From contig NZ_SLWR01000002.1 of the NCBI RefSeq assembly GCF_004345665.1, positions 248,001-312,000 on the forward strand: DNA of 64,000 nucleotides. Reading direction: 5' to 3'. How positions within the stretch are numbered: the stretch's first letter is position 1; each line of letters starts with the position of its first letter. Below the pieces are notes generated by a model, which searched no databases, was not told the DNA's origin, and worked only from the letters and a program-made list of their open reading frames with translations. Position numbers and translations under genes: made by a program. Shown here one piece after another: positions 27,501 to 35,442 of the stretch. This DNA is from Kribbella antiqua (lineage in GTDB: Bacteria > Actinomycetota > Actinomycetes > Propionibacteriales > Kribbellaceae).

Positions 27501-27882
27501 CGACGTCGTCTTGCGTGTCCCCCACGGCGACAGCCACCGATTCGTCGTGGTCGACTACAAGACCAACCGACTCGGCGACCCCGAGCAGCCTGCCACGTCG
27601 GCGGAATACGGCCCGGATCAACTGAGCGCCGCGATGCTGCACTCCGACTATCCATTGCAGGCGATGCTCTATTCGGTCGTGCTGCACCGATACCTCCGCT
27701 GGCGGCTGGCGGCGTACGACCCTGAGGTGCATCTCGGTGGGGTCGTCTATCTCTACCTGCGCGGCATGTGCGGCCCGGAGACGCCTCTCGTTGCCGGGCA
27801 TCCGGCCGGGGTGTTCAGCTGGCCATTGCCGGCGGCGCTCGTACTGGCCCTGTCCGACCTGCTCGATGGGAGGATGGCGTGA
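24583..27882 (+). CDS. recB: Exodeoxyribonuclease V beta subunit RecB
   Basis: A 1099-residue UvrD-type 3'-5' helicase fused to a nuclease. Walker A is EASAGTGKTYAL (Lys26), motif II is MVDEFQDTDPVQWK, the following GDPKQAIYAFRGGD is typical of RecB, and VSKGLQYPVVYLP is motif V. The C-terminal RecB nuclease motif is FVVVDYKTNRLG with Asp991 and Lys993, so nuclease activity is expected. Start is GTG 24583 or the adjacent ATG 24586, both overlapping the recC stop. Confidence 0.96.
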   Translation: MMEPFNLLGPLPTGTTVLEASAGTGKTYALAGLVTRYVAEGAARLDEMLLITFGRAASQELRERVRSQLLEAERALADPDRWRDDPGLLGHLVDGSAADVAVRHSRLRDALANFDAATIATTHQFCQLVLRSLGVAGDTDAGVTLVDDLGELVAEVVDDLYLNRFGGSAEQPTITRSTALELALKIVGNPHTRLVPEQYDESSPEGVRVEFAKAVLAELERRKRRLGILGYDDLLTRLATALEDPHTPARQRMQRRWSVVMVDEFQDTDPVQWKVIDAAFNGHSTLVLIGDPKQAIYAFRGGDIATYLAAAETAGQRRTLGTNWRSDQPLVDCLQVVLGGARLGHPDIVVHKVSAHHQGSRLTGAPSDAPVRLRVARRERFGSARRKSIPMDDLRDHIARDLAADIGQLLAANATYDERPLRAGDIAVIVEAHKDARACREALAKAGIPAVYSGDLDIFSSQAAQDWLCLLEAFEQPHRSGLVRAAATTMFFGETAATLHAGGDDLTDRIGQTLRGWADHLRTRGVAAVFEAAQVKGMAQRVLAWRGGERDMTDLAHLAELLHETAHREGFGLPALLDWLREECTGKGRTTERTRRLDSDAAAVQIMTVWVSKGLQYPVVYLPFGFNRHIFDDDDLLLFHENGVRSLDIGGKNRAGYTANEKLWRTEVAGDDIRLTYVALTRAQSQVVAWWAPSWDEVNGGISRLLRGRKQGEPVVPDSLDRASSDDEVLIWLRRWQQAGGPVVEESVIAEQVEPVGEELPGGLAIGTFSREVDLAWRRTSYSGLIRAADQQVGGVVSEQEESQLEDESVDPVPTPENAPADALPSPMDGLPVGATFGSLVHAVLEEADPHAPDLHAELAAQVRAQLRLWRVDVTPDALATAMLPLHNTPLGPLVPGLTLGDLGRADRLRELDFEIPLAGGDHAVAGDVRLAELAPLLRTHLPADDPLLAYADRLEQPLLGRQSLRGYLSGSIDVVLRVPHGDSHRFVVVDYKTNRLGDPEQPATSAEYGPDQLSAAMLHSDYPLQAMLYSVVLHRYLRWRLAAYDPEVHLGGVVYLYLRGMCGPETPLVAGHPAGVFSWPLPAALVLALSDLLDGRMA

Positions 27883-29714
27883 CCACGACCGGCGACGAGT
27901 TCGACTCGGCCTTGGCGCTCGCCGCTACCGGGATCCTGCGCGATTTCAACCAGGCCGGCGTGATCCTCGCTGCCGACGTACATGTCGCGTCCCGGCTGAC
28001 GACCATGCTGAACGAAGCCAACGAGTCGGTGGCACTCGCCTGTGCACTGGTAGCGCGGGCCGTCCGGGCCGGATCTATCTGCCTCGACCTCGCAGAGGTA
28101 CGCAACGAAGTCGGCGACGACGGCGACGAGCTGTCCTGGCCCGTCCTGGACGAGTGGCTCGCGGCACTCGCAGCCAGCCCCCTGCTCGCCGCTCCCTATC
28201 CACTGCGCCTCGAGGACGCACGGCTGTACTTCGATCGCTACTGGCGCGAAGAGGAGCAGGTCGAGCTGGACCTTCGCCGCCGCGCCGCTCAGCCGGCGCC
28301 AGAAGTCGCCGACGAGGCCGCACTGCTGGCAGGGCTCGACCGGCTCTTCCCAGGTAGCTCGTACGACGAGCAGCGGACCGCTGCACAGACCGCAGCCCGG
28401 CAATGGACGACAGTTCTCACCGGTGGCCCTGGCACCGGCAAAACCACCACCGTCGCCGGCCTGCTGGCTCTGCTCGCAGAGCAGGCGGAGATCGCCGGGG
28501 AGCGCCGCCCGTGGATCGCGCTGACGGCACCAACCGGCAAGGCCGCGGCCCGGCTCGAAGAAGCGGTACGTCGCGAGCTGTCCGACCGCCTTTCCGAACA
28601 GGACACCGAGAGGCTGGGCGACTTCCACGCCCGCACCCTGCACATGCTGCTCGGCAGGCGCCCTGACTCGTCCACCCGGTTCCGCCATGACCGGGAGAAC
28701 CGGCTGCCGCACGACATCATCGTCGTCGACGAGACCTCGATGGTTTCGCTGACGATGATGGCGCGGTTGCTGGAGGCAGTGCGACCCGAGGCCCGGCTCG
28801 TACTGGTTGGCGACCCCGACCAACTCGCCTCCATCGAAGCCGGCGCGGTACTCGCCGACCTCGTCGAGGGGCTGGTCGCCGGCGGGCACATCAAAGAAGC
28901 CGAACTGCGCACCTCGCACCGCTTCGGCAGCGAGATCGGTGAGCTGGCTTTGGCCGTGCGTGAAGACCGCCCCGAGGACGTCCTAGCCGTACTACGCAGC
29001 AGCGGCGAACGGGTCCACTTCGTCGAGGAGGACGACCCGCGCGAGGCTCTGCGGTCGGCGCTGCTTCCCGACGTACTCGCGATCCGGATCGCCGCCGAAG
29101 CCGGCGACCCCGACGCCGCACTGGCCGCACTCGACCGGCACCGCCTACTCTGCGCGCACCGGGAAGGGCCGTGGGGCGTCGATCACTGGAACCGAACCAT
29201 CGAGCGTTGGATCACCGAAGAAACCGAGGACCCGCTCTGGGACACCTGGTACGTCGGCCGACCGGTTCTGGTGACCGCCAACGACTACGCCTTGGGCGTG
29301 TACAACGGCGACGTCGGGGTGACGATCCGCCGTCCCGACGGCTCCCTACGAGTCTGCATCGACAGCTCCCGTGGCCGTCTCGACTTCGCCCCCAGCAGAC
29401 TCGGCAACATCGAAACGCTGCACGCAATGACCATCCACAAAGCACAGGGAAGCCAGGCCACCGAAGTCACGGTCCTGATGCCAGGCGAAGAGTCCCGACT
29501 ACTCACCCGCGAACTCTTCTACACAGCAGTCACCCGCGCCCAAGACCGACTGCGCGTCGTCGGGAACGAAACCTCCGTACGTCTGGCCATGGGCCGCAGA
29601 GCGCTCCGCGCAACCGGCCTCCGACAACGCCTGACTCTCGAACAGCAGCCGTCAGGTCTGACGCTTCGTGAAGCTCGGCCAAATCGTTACGGTCCGCGCG
29701 GCCCGGTGGAGTGA
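27879..29714 (+). CDS. recD: Exodeoxyribonuclease V alpha subunit RecD
   Basis: A 611-residue SF1B 5'-3' helicase. Walker A is TGGPGTGKTTTVAG (Lys188), TAPTGKAAARLEEAV is motif Ia, IIVVDETSMVSL is motif II, LVGDPDQLASIEAG is motif III, and the C-terminal AMTIHKAQGSQATEV and FYTAVTRAQDRL are motifs V and VI. The GTG at 27879 overlaps the recB stop as GTGA; an in-frame extension to 27768 lies inside recB and is rejected. It completes RecBCD. The stop faces the LacI gene stop across 25 bp. Confidence 0.95.
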   Translation: MTTTGDEFDSALALAATGILRDFNQAGVILAADVHVASRLTTMLNEANESVALACALVARAVRAGSICLDLAEVRNEVGDDGDELSWPVLDEWLAALAASPLLAAPYPLRLEDARLYFDRYWREEEQVELDLRRRAAQPAPEVADEAALLAGLDRLFPGSSYDEQRTAAQTAARQWTTVLTGGPGTGKTTTVAGLLALLAEQAEIAGERRPWIALTAPTGKAAARLEEAVRRELSDRLSEQDTERLGDFHARTLHMLLGRRPDSSTRFRHDRENRLPHDIIVVDETSMVSLTMMARLLEAVRPEARLVLVGDPDQLASIEAGAVLADLVEGLVAGGHIKEAELRTSHRFGSEIGELALAVREDRPEDVLAVLRSSGERVHFVEEDDPREALRSALLPDVLAIRIAAEAGDPDAALAALDRHRLLCAHREGPWGVDHWNRTIERWITEETEDPLWDTWYVGRPVLVTANDYALGVYNGDVGVTIRRPDGSLRVCIDSSRGRLDFAPSRLGNIETLHAMTIHKAQGSQATEVTVLMPGEESRLLTRELFYTAVTRAQDRLRVVGNETSVRLAMGRRALRATGLRQRLTLEQQPSGLTLREARPNRYGPRGPVE

Positions 29715-29739
29715 AATCGCGGGTGTTGGGGAAGCGCCG

Positions 29740-30804
29740 TCAGCGGTTGTTCTGGGCGACCGAGTCGCGGATGACGACTGGGCAGGGTAGCAAGGTCGGG
29801 TGGGTTGAGCGGTACCACGACGTGCTGCTGCTCTGGATGAGCCGGGTCAAGGTGGCCACCGCCCAGGCACCCATCTCGTAGTGCGGCAGGGCGACGGTGG
29901 TGAGCGCCGGGTGGACACTGGCCGCGATGGGCGCCTGGTCGTCGAAGCCGACGATCGACACGTCGTCGGGAACTCGCAGGCCGAGCTCCTGGGCCGCGCG
30001 GTAAGCGCCCATCGCCATCCGGTCGTTGTAACAGAAGATCGCCGTCGGCCGATCGTCTCGGTCGAGCAGCTCGAGGCTGGTCGTGTATCCGCCGCCGGCC
30101 TCCGAGACACCCGAGGTGATCAGTCGGTCGTCACGCGGGATACCTGCCTGCTCGAGACCGCGGAGGTACCCGATCAGGCGGCCCTGGGTGGCCGGAACCT
30201 CGATGCTCGAGTCCGCGAACGCGATGCGCCGATGCCCTGCCTCGGCCAGCAGGGCAACGAGATCGGCCGCCCCACTGGCCTCGTCCGGGAGCACGGCGGG
30301 TACGACGCCTTGCCGGTCCAGGGCTCCTATCAACACCGCCGGCACCGCGCGCAACTCGCGCGGCACCGACACCTCGTGGTGGAAGACCGTGGCGTAGATG
30401 ATGCCGTCCACCTGACGCTCGATCAGCGCCCGGGCGTCGGCGCGGCGGGCGTCCGCGCCGGCGTCGAGATGCGAGTTGATGATCGCGAGCGTGAGGTTGT
30501 GCCGACTCGCTTCCTCCTGCGCGCCCAGGATGATCCGGCCGGCGTGCGGGGTGGTCGCGATCTCCTCGGTGAGCAGCCCGATCATGTCCGACGCGCGGGT
30601 CCGCAGCCCGCGGGCGAGCCGGTTCGGGGTGTACCCGAGCTCCCGGGCGACCGATCGCACCCGATCCCGGGTCGCCTCACTCGTTCGCGTGTGCGGAGTC
30701 TCGTTGAGTACGTGCGAAACCGTCGTGACGGACACACCCGCGGCGCGCGCGACATCCCGGATGCCCACCTTCGGCGTGACCGCTTCCTCGCCTGCCCCGC
30801 TCAT
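29740..30804 (-). CDS. LacI-family transcriptional regulator of the fructan locus
   Basis: A 354-residue repressor. The helix-turn-helix and hinge are GIRDVARAAGVSVTTVSHVL and ATRDRVRSVARELGYTPNRL (about residues 14-62). The periplasmic-binding-protein-like sensor domain follows, with IFCYNDRMAMGAYRAAQELG and VSIVGFDDQAPIAASVHPAL. It is the last gene of the minus-strand transporter-GH172 operon, 10 bp after it. The four palindromes at 35044-35220 are the likely binding sites, which would make the operon self-regulated. The inducer would be a fructan breakdown product; that is inference. Confidence 0.92.
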   Translation of the reverse strand: MSGAGEEAVTPKVGIRDVARAAGVSVTTVSHVLNETPHTRTSEATRDRVRSVARELGYTPNRLARGLRTRASDMIGLLTEEIATTPHAGRIILGAQEEASRHNLTLAIINSHLDAGADARRADARALIERQVDGIIYATVFHHEVSVPRELRAVPAVLIGALDRQGVVPAVLPDEASGAADLVALLAEAGHRRIAFADSSIEVPATQGRLIGYLRGLEQAGIPRDDRLITSGVSEAGGGYTTSLELLDRDDRPTAIFCYNDRMAMGAYRAAQELGLRVPDDVSIVGFDDQAPIAASVHPALTTVALPHYEMGAWAVATLTRLIQSSSTSWYRSTHPTLLPCPVVIRDSVAQNNR

Positions 30805-30814
30805 CGACCCGGCC

Positions 30815-31936
30815 TCACTCGTCCCAGAGGCCGTGCTCCGGCCATCGTCGCGGCAGCCGCTCCTCGACCGGTGGCAGCTCGGCATGCGGCGCGTGATCGC
30901 CCAACTGGTACCAGTAGGCGACGCTGGAGTAGTCGTTCCCCTGATCGTTGGCGTGTCCGTGCTCGATCGACACCCGCAGGCTCTTCTCGAACCGGACCGG
31001 GTCCTCGATGTGCCAGCGGAACATGCTCCACAGCCCGAAGTGCTCCTGCGGGCTCGCACCGAGCGTGATGCCGTGGTAAGGACCGGCGTACTCCCCACTG
31101 GGGAATCCCCAGGCGGCACCGAAGTAGTCCTCCGTGCCGGTCCCGTGCAAGGAGGGCGGCCAGACCTCCCCGTCGATGAAGAACATGTCGTCGCCCTCGC
31201 CCGGCCAGGTGAACACCTGGTTGGAGGCGTCGAAGTTGTCGATGCTGAGCACGCAGCCAACGTAATGCCCCGTGCCGGTCGCATCGAGGATCACGTAGTT
31301 GTCATCTCCGGTCAGGTTCGTCCCCGGCAGATCCCACGGCGCCGGGTTCTCGAGATCGCCTGCGTGACGTACGGCGGTCGTCGGCTTCTCCTGGCGGTAA
31401 TACGCATGGAACCGCGCGACGTCGTCCGGGATCGGCTGCTCGCTGAGCTCGTAGTCGACGTAATAGAAGAGGTTCTCGATCGGCTGATCGCTCTCGTTGC
31501 GGATCTGGATCCTCGCGTGACTGCCGAACGGCATCGGGAAGTAGCTGTTCATCGCGGCCGCGAACGGCCCCTTGGGACCCCGCCGCGGACCGAACACGGC
31601 GTTCAGCGGAAGGGAGATGTAGTGCTTCGCGACCGCGTGCCCGACACCGAAGAAGTCGCCGAGCGGCGCTCGTACGCTCGGGTTCTCCTCCCCGTCCCAG
31701 AACATCTCGATGACGAGCTTGCGCAGGTACTTCTCCGAGTAGCACCGCGTGGTCAGCCAGATGTGCTCGATGCGTCCCGCCCCGCTGATGTCGGCGATCA
31801 CGAAGGTCTCGCCCGCGGGCACCACCGCGAAGTCTCGGTTGCCGCCACTGCGGTCCCAGCTCGACTCGCGTCGCGACCGGCCGGACTTCACGTGGGCTAG
31901 GCCGCCGAGCGGGCTGTTGGGTGTCCAGAATTCCAT
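30815..31936 (-). CDS. GH172 (DUF2961) glycoside hydrolase, possible difructose-dianhydride hydrolase
   Basis: A 373-residue protein with the DUF2961 hallmarks: GAGRIEHIWLTT near residue 50, FGVGHAVAKHYISLPLNAVF in the middle, and HGTGTEDYFGAAWGFPSGEY in the second half. DUF2961 is the catalytic unit of family GH172. Characterised members are a difructose dianhydride I synthase/hydrolase from Bifidobacterium and exo-acting D-arabinofuranosidases. There is no signal peptide, so it acts in the cytoplasm. It lies directly after the sugar permeases and divergent from a GH91 inulin fructotransferase-like gene, so hydrolysis of an imported difructose dianhydride to inulobiose or fructose is the best reading. 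A D-arabinofuranosidase is the alternative. Confidence 0.85.
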   Translation of the reverse strand: MEFWTPNSPLGGLAHVKSGRSRRESSWDRSGGNRDFAVVPAGETFVIADISGAGRIEHIWLTTRCYSEKYLRKLVIEMFWDGEENPSVRAPLGDFFGVGHAVAKHYISLPLNAVFGPRRGPKGPFAAAMNSYFPMPFGSHARIQIRNESDQPIENLFYYVDYELSEQPIPDDVARFHAYYRQEKPTTAVRHAGDLENPAPWDLPGTNLTGDDNYVILDATGTGHYVGCVLSIDNFDASNQVFTWPGEGDDMFFIDGEVWPPSLHGTGTEDYFGAAWGFPSGEYAGPYHGITLGASPQEHFGLWSMFRWHIEDPVRFEKSLRVSIEHGHANDQGNDYSSVAYWYQLGDHAPHAELPPVEERLPRRWPEHGLWDE

Positions 31937-31960
31937 ATCTTCTCCGGTGGTTGTGTGGTG

Positions 31961-32800
31961 TCAGCCCTTGACGGCGCCGAGGGTCAGGCCGGCGACGATG
32001 TGCCGCTGGAGCGCGAGAGTGAGCAGAATGACGGGGACGGAGTAGACCGCCGAGAGCGCGGTCATTCCGCCCCAGTCGAGGCCGAACTGGGTCTGGAAGT
32101 TGGCGATCACGATCGGCGTGGTCTGGGCCCGCACCGACGTGAGCAGCAGTGCGAACAGGAACTCGTTCCAGGACGCCAGGAAGGCGAAGATGGCCGTGAC
32201 CGCCAAGCCGCCTGAAACGACCGGCAGAACGACGTGCCGGAACGCCTGCAGCCGATCGCTGCCGTCGACCTTGGCGGCTTCTTCCAGCTCGACCGGGACC
32301 GCCTCGAAGAAGCTCGACATCAGCCAGATCGACAGCGGCAGCGAGATCGTGGTGTGGGCGATCGCCAAACCGATCGTGGTGTCCGAGATGCCGAGCCGCC
32401 GCATCGTCTCGACCAGCGGCGCCCCGACCGCGATCGTCGGCACCATCCGGGTGACCAGCGCCGCGATCACGAAGATGCGCCCGCTCGGCGTTCGGTAGCG
32501 GGTGATCGCGTACGCCGCCGGCACGCCGAGGGCGAGTGAGAACGCCGTACTGAGCACTGCGGTTGCGACGCTGTTGATCAGCGCCGGTACGACGCCTTCC
32601 TTGCTGAGTGCGGCGACGTAGTTGTCGAGCGTCCACTGCGACGGCAACACCTGGGGCGGTACGGCGATCGCGTCGAGCGGCGTCTTGAACGACGTCAGCA
32701 GAAGGTAGACGAACGGGAATCCGTACAGCACCAGTACGGCGGCCAGCGCGCCCCACAGAATGACGCGCGCCGGACGGCGACGGGTCTCGAGGCCGTTCAT
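31961..32800 (-). CDS. Carbohydrate ABC transporter permease (MalG type)
   Basis: A 279-residue permease with six predicted membrane segments beginning at VILWGALAAVLVLYGFPFVY. The EAA motif that contacts the ATPase is EEAAKVDGSDRLQAFRHVVL. No ATPase gene is in the operon; many actinomycete sugar importers of this class share a single MsiK-type ATPase encoded elsewhere (established knowledge, inference here). The ATG overlaps the stop of the partner permease by 4 bp. It should import the product of the extracellular GH91/GH32 enzymes. Confidence 0.92.
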   Translation of the reverse strand: MNGLETRRRPARVILWGALAAVLVLYGFPFVYLLLTSFKTPLDAIAVPPQVLPSQWTLDNYVAALSKEGVVPALINSVATAVLSTAFSLALGVPAAYAITRYRTPSGRIFVIAALVTRMVPTIAVGAPLVETMRRLGISDTTIGLAIAHTTISLPLSIWLMSSFFEAVPVELEEAAKVDGSDRLQAFRHVVLPVVSGGLAVTAIFAFLASWNEFLFALLLTSVRAQTTPIVIANFQTQFGLDWGGMTALSAVYSVPVILLTLALQRHIVAGLTLGAVKG

Positions 32801-33687
32801 GCCTGATCACCCCCGGGCCGCCAGATGGCGAAGATCGCGACCGCGGCGACCACGAGCATCCCGATCAGATAGACGGTGCCCATCGCGCTGGCCAGGCCGG
32901 GATCGCCGTTGCGCGTCATCGTGCGGTAGATCAGCAGGCTCAGGGTCGTCGTACTGTCCTGTGGCCCGCCGCTGGTCTGGATCAGGATGATGTCGAACGC
33001 GCGGGCCGCATCGATGCCGCGAACGATCAGAGCCACGGCGATCACCGGTCGCAGCAGCGGCAGGATGATCCGGAACAGCAGCGTCGGGAACCGCACGCCG
33101 TCGATCCGAGCGGCCTCGATGACGTCACCCGGCACGTTCTGCAGTCCCGCGAAGAGGACGAGCGTGATGAACGAAGTCGTCAGCCAGATGTCCGGCAGCG
33201 CCACCGAGAACAGTGCGATCTTCGGATTGCTCAGCCAGGCGATCTGGTCCGTGCTGTGCAGCAGTCCGGCCCGGCGCAGCAGCTCGTTGAGGATGCCGAA
33301 GTTGTCGATGAGCAGGAATCGCCACAGCAGGCCGGCTACCACCGGGGCGACCATGAGCGGGTACATGAAGACAGTCCGGAACACCGCCGACCGGCTGCCG
33401 AGCGCTGCGAAGACCAACGCCACGGCAAGCCCGAAGGTGAATTCGAGCGCGACCACGATGACCGTGTAGACGATCGTCCGCAGCGCCGCGCCCTGGAATG
33501 CCGGCGCAGCGAACGCGGTCGCGAAGTTCTCGAAACCCACGAACCTCCGCGGGCCGCCGGCGATCGGCGAGATCTCGTAGAAAGCGTTCGACACGAATCT
33601 GAGCAGTGGCCACGCCACGAAGGCGGCAAGGAACAATGCGGCCGGCGCGATCAGTACGAGTGCGAACCGGCGGTCGGTGAGGCGCAC
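32797..33687 (-). CDS. Carbohydrate ABC transporter permease (MalF type)
   Basis: A 296-residue permease with six hydrophobic segments, the first at FALVLIAPAALFLAAFVAWP. The cytoplasmic loop VIEAARIDGVRFPTLLFRII is the EAA motif. It lies 22 bp after the solute-binding protein gene and overlaps the MalG-type permease by 4 bp. The pair forms the membrane channel of the fructan-locus importer. Confidence 0.92.
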   Translation of the reverse strand: MRLTDRRFALVLIAPAALFLAAFVAWPLLRFVSNAFYEISPIAGGPRRFVGFENFATAFAAPAFQGAALRTIVYTVIVVALEFTFGLAVALVFAALGSRSAVFRTVFMYPLMVAPVVAGLLWRFLLIDNFGILNELLRRAGLLHSTDQIAWLSNPKIALFSVALPDIWLTTSFITLVLFAGLQNVPGDVIEAARIDGVRFPTLLFRIILPLLRPVIAVALIVRGIDAARAFDIILIQTSGGPQDSTTTLSLLIYRTMTRNGDPGLASAMGTVYLIGMLVVAAVAIFAIWRPGGDQA

Positions 33688-33709
33688 GGGAGTGTCCTTC
33701 GGAGTCGGT

Positions 33710-35020
33710 CTACTTGACGATGGCCTGAATCTGACCCTTCGCCTGTTTCAGCAGTGCCGCGTTGTCCGCGCCCTTGGCGACCGCCTTCTGCAGCATCGGC
33801 GTCAGCACCGAGGTCACGATCTCCTGCCATTTCGGTGTGGCCGGCCGTGCGATCGTCGCGGGAGACTTCAGCGTCGTGAGGATGGCCGGGTAGTTCTCGT
33901 GCCCGGCGACGCCGGCTTGCGATTCGAACGCCGAGATCCGTGCGACCAGGCCCAGCGACGTCTTGATCGAGAGGTTGTTGTGCGCGTAGGCGAAGGCGAT
34001 GAACTTCTTCGCCTCGGCCTGCTTGCCGGTTGCCTTGGGCACCGAGAGGTACCAGGCGCCCGGTACGCCGGCGATGCCGCCGGGCCCCGCGATCATCGGA
34101 GCGACACCGATCTTGCCTTTGACCGCGGCGTTGGCCGGGGTCTGGGTATAGGCATGTCCCCAGAAGCGCATCATCGCGAGCTTCCCCTGGTAGAAGAGGT
34201 TCTGCGCGCCGGCCCAGTCGAGCTGCGCCGCGCCGGGCGGCGCCGAAGGCAACAGGCTGGTGTAGAAGTTCAGCGCTGCCAGGTGATCGGCGTCGTCGAT
34301 GGTGACGTCGCCGCTCTTCGGATCGAGAACCATCGTCTTCTCGCCGGTCTGCGAAACCGTGGCCAGCCACTCGGTCTCGACCGCACCCTTCACATCGGTG
34401 CCGTACAGATCGGTCTGGCCGTCGCCGTTCGTGTCGCGGGTGAAGAACTCGGCAACGTCCTTGTACTGCTTCCACGTGGTCGGCGGCACGAGCGCGTACC
34501 CGTACTTCGCCTGGAAGGCGGCCTTCTCCTTCGGGTCGCCGAACAGGTCGGTCCGGTAGTAGAGAATCTCGGAGTTCGTCCAGACCGGCATCCCGACGTA
34601 CGACCCGCCGACCTGTGCCTCGGTCACCAGGCCCGGGAACAGATCGCGCTTCACATCGTCGGTGAAGAGCTCGTCGAGTGGCGACACACCGGCAGAGAAA
34701 GCGCTCAGCCAGATGGCGTCGAGCGCCGCGACGTCGAACGACGTCTTGCCCGAGCCGAGCTCGGTCTGGATCCGGTCGTAGAGACCGTCGTACGGCAGTT
34801 CGACCAGTTCGACCGTCGTACCGGTCTCCTTCTGGTAAAGATCGGCGATCGGCTGGAGCTCGGCCTTTCCGCCACCCTCCACCAGGACCGTGAGCTTGCC
34901 GGCGGCACCTTCCGAACTTCCACCGGCACCGCATCCGGCGACTGCCAGGATCACGCTCGTCGCAACGGCGATGCCGGCCATCGCGGTCCGGAGACGACCG
35001 CTCGTGCTGCGAAGCTTCAT
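33710..35020 (-). CDS. Carbohydrate ABC transporter solute-binding lipoprotein
   Basis: A 436-residue type 1 sugar-binding lipoprotein. A basic N-terminus, hydrophobic segment and lipobox VAGC (Cys30) give a Sec/lipoprotein signal. The mature domain resembles family 1 binding proteins: VELVELPYDGLYDRIQTELG, FDVAALDAIWLSAFSAG and VPGAWYLSVPKATGKQAEAK. ATG 35020 is chosen because GGAG repeats precede it and the signal peptide begins there; a reading up to 35062 would run into the operator DNA. It is the first gene of the operon, 24 bp from the nearest LacI-type site. Its ligand should be a fructo-disaccharide anhydride or short fructan. Confidence 0.92.
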   Translation of the reverse strand: MKLRSTSGRLRTAMAGIAVATSVILAVAGCGAGGSSEGAAGKLTVLVEGGGKAELQPIADLYQKETGTTVELVELPYDGLYDRIQTELGSGKTSFDVAALDAIWLSAFSAGVSPLDELFTDDVKRDLFPGLVTEAQVGGSYVGMPVWTNSEILYYRTDLFGDPKEKAAFQAKYGYALVPPTTWKQYKDVAEFFTRDTNGDGQTDLYGTDVKGAVETEWLATVSQTGEKTMVLDPKSGDVTIDDADHLAALNFYTSLLPSAPPGAAQLDWAGAQNLFYQGKLAMMRFWGHAYTQTPANAAVKGKIGVAPMIAGPGGIAGVPGAWYLSVPKATGKQAEAKKFIAFAYAHNNLSIKTSLGLVARISAFESQAGVAGHENYPAILTTLKSPATIARPATPKWQEIVTSVLTPMLQKAVAKGADNAALLKQAKGQIQAIVK

Positions 35021-35043
35021 ACTCCGACTCCGTTCCAGGCTTG

Positions 35044-35061
35044 TGATTAAACGTTTTGGCA
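35044..35061. promoter_or_regulatory. LacI-type operator O1 (degenerate left half)
   Basis: TGATTAAACGTTTTGGCA matches TGCCAAAACGTTTTGGCA at 15 of 18 positions. It lies 24 bp upstream of the solute-binding protein start. It overlaps O2 by five bases, so two dimers could not occupy both sites in the same way. Confidence 0.6.
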
Positions 35062-35074
35062 AAACGTCTTGGCA
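35057..35074. promoter_or_regulatory. LacI-type operator O2
   Basis: TGGCAAAACGTCTTGGCA matches the same 18-bp palindrome at 16 of 18 positions and has the central CG pair typical of LacI-family operators. It is placed to block the minus-strand transporter operon. Confidence 0.7.
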
Positions 35075-35127
35075 GAAGTGTTTGCCCGCCGGGGCCGGTC
35101 GTCAACGCCAAACTTCCGCCAAACAGC

Positions 35128-35144
35128 TGCCAAAACTTTTGGCA
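35128..35144. promoter_or_regulatory. LacI-type operator O3, 17 bp
   Basis: TGCCAAAA-C-TTTTGGCA is a perfect 8-bp inverted repeat with a single central base. It lies midway between the divergent start codons, where it could affect both promoters. The 1-bp centre differs from the 2-bp centre of O1, O2 and O4. Confidence 0.8.
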
Positions 35145-35202
35145 TCGGCGGCGATCTTGCCGCCGTCTGGCCGCAGTCCTACCTTCGGATCAATTCCGCC
35201 CT

Positions 35203-35220
35203 GCCAAAACCTTTTGGCAA
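35203..35220. promoter_or_regulatory. LacI-type operator O4, 18 bp
   Basis: TGCCAAAA-CC-TTTTGGCA is a perfect 8-bp inverted repeat ending 18 bp before the ATG at 35239 and just before its ribosome binding site AAGGAG. Binding here would block expression of the leader ORF, GH91 and GH32 genes. Confidence 0.85.
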
Positions 35221-35238
35221 TCTCGAGAAGGAGCCGCC

Positions 35239-35409
35239 ATGAACTCCTCCACCCCTCCGGACGCACGCCTGTCGCGCCGGGTCTTCCTGGCCGCCGCGGC
35301 CGCCGTGAGCGCCGCGGGCTGCCTCCGACTGCCGAGTACGCCGGCGGCTGCGGCGGTCGCCGCAGACCCGGCGCCGCGACCGCACAACACGCTCCTCGGC
35401 GTGCTCTGA
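35239..35409 (+). CDS. 56-residue Tat signal-peptide ORF in frame with GH91
   Basis: ATG 35239 follows AAGGAG by five bases. The product has a twin-arginine motif (LSRRVFLAAAA, residues 11-21), a hydrophobic stretch, a loose lipobox-like AAGC with Cys28, then an Ala/Pro-rich tail ending at a TGA (35407-35409). The next gene starts 33 bp later in the same reading frame. GH91 inulin fructotransferases are normally secreted with an N-terminal signal, so this ORF looks like the signal-peptide part cut off by one nonsense codon. It could instead be a free-standing leader or small lipoprotein. Confidence 0.65.
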   Translation: MNSSTPPDARLSRRVFLAAAAAVSAAGCLRLPSTPAAAAVAADPAPRPHNTLLGVL

Positions 35410-35442
35410 CCCACCGCAGCTCCCACCACGAAAGAGGAGACG

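Noticed and set aside
31961-35020. Complete sugar ABC transporter with its own ATPase
   Set aside because: No ATP-binding gene occurs in or next to the operon. A shared ATPase elsewhere is assumed.
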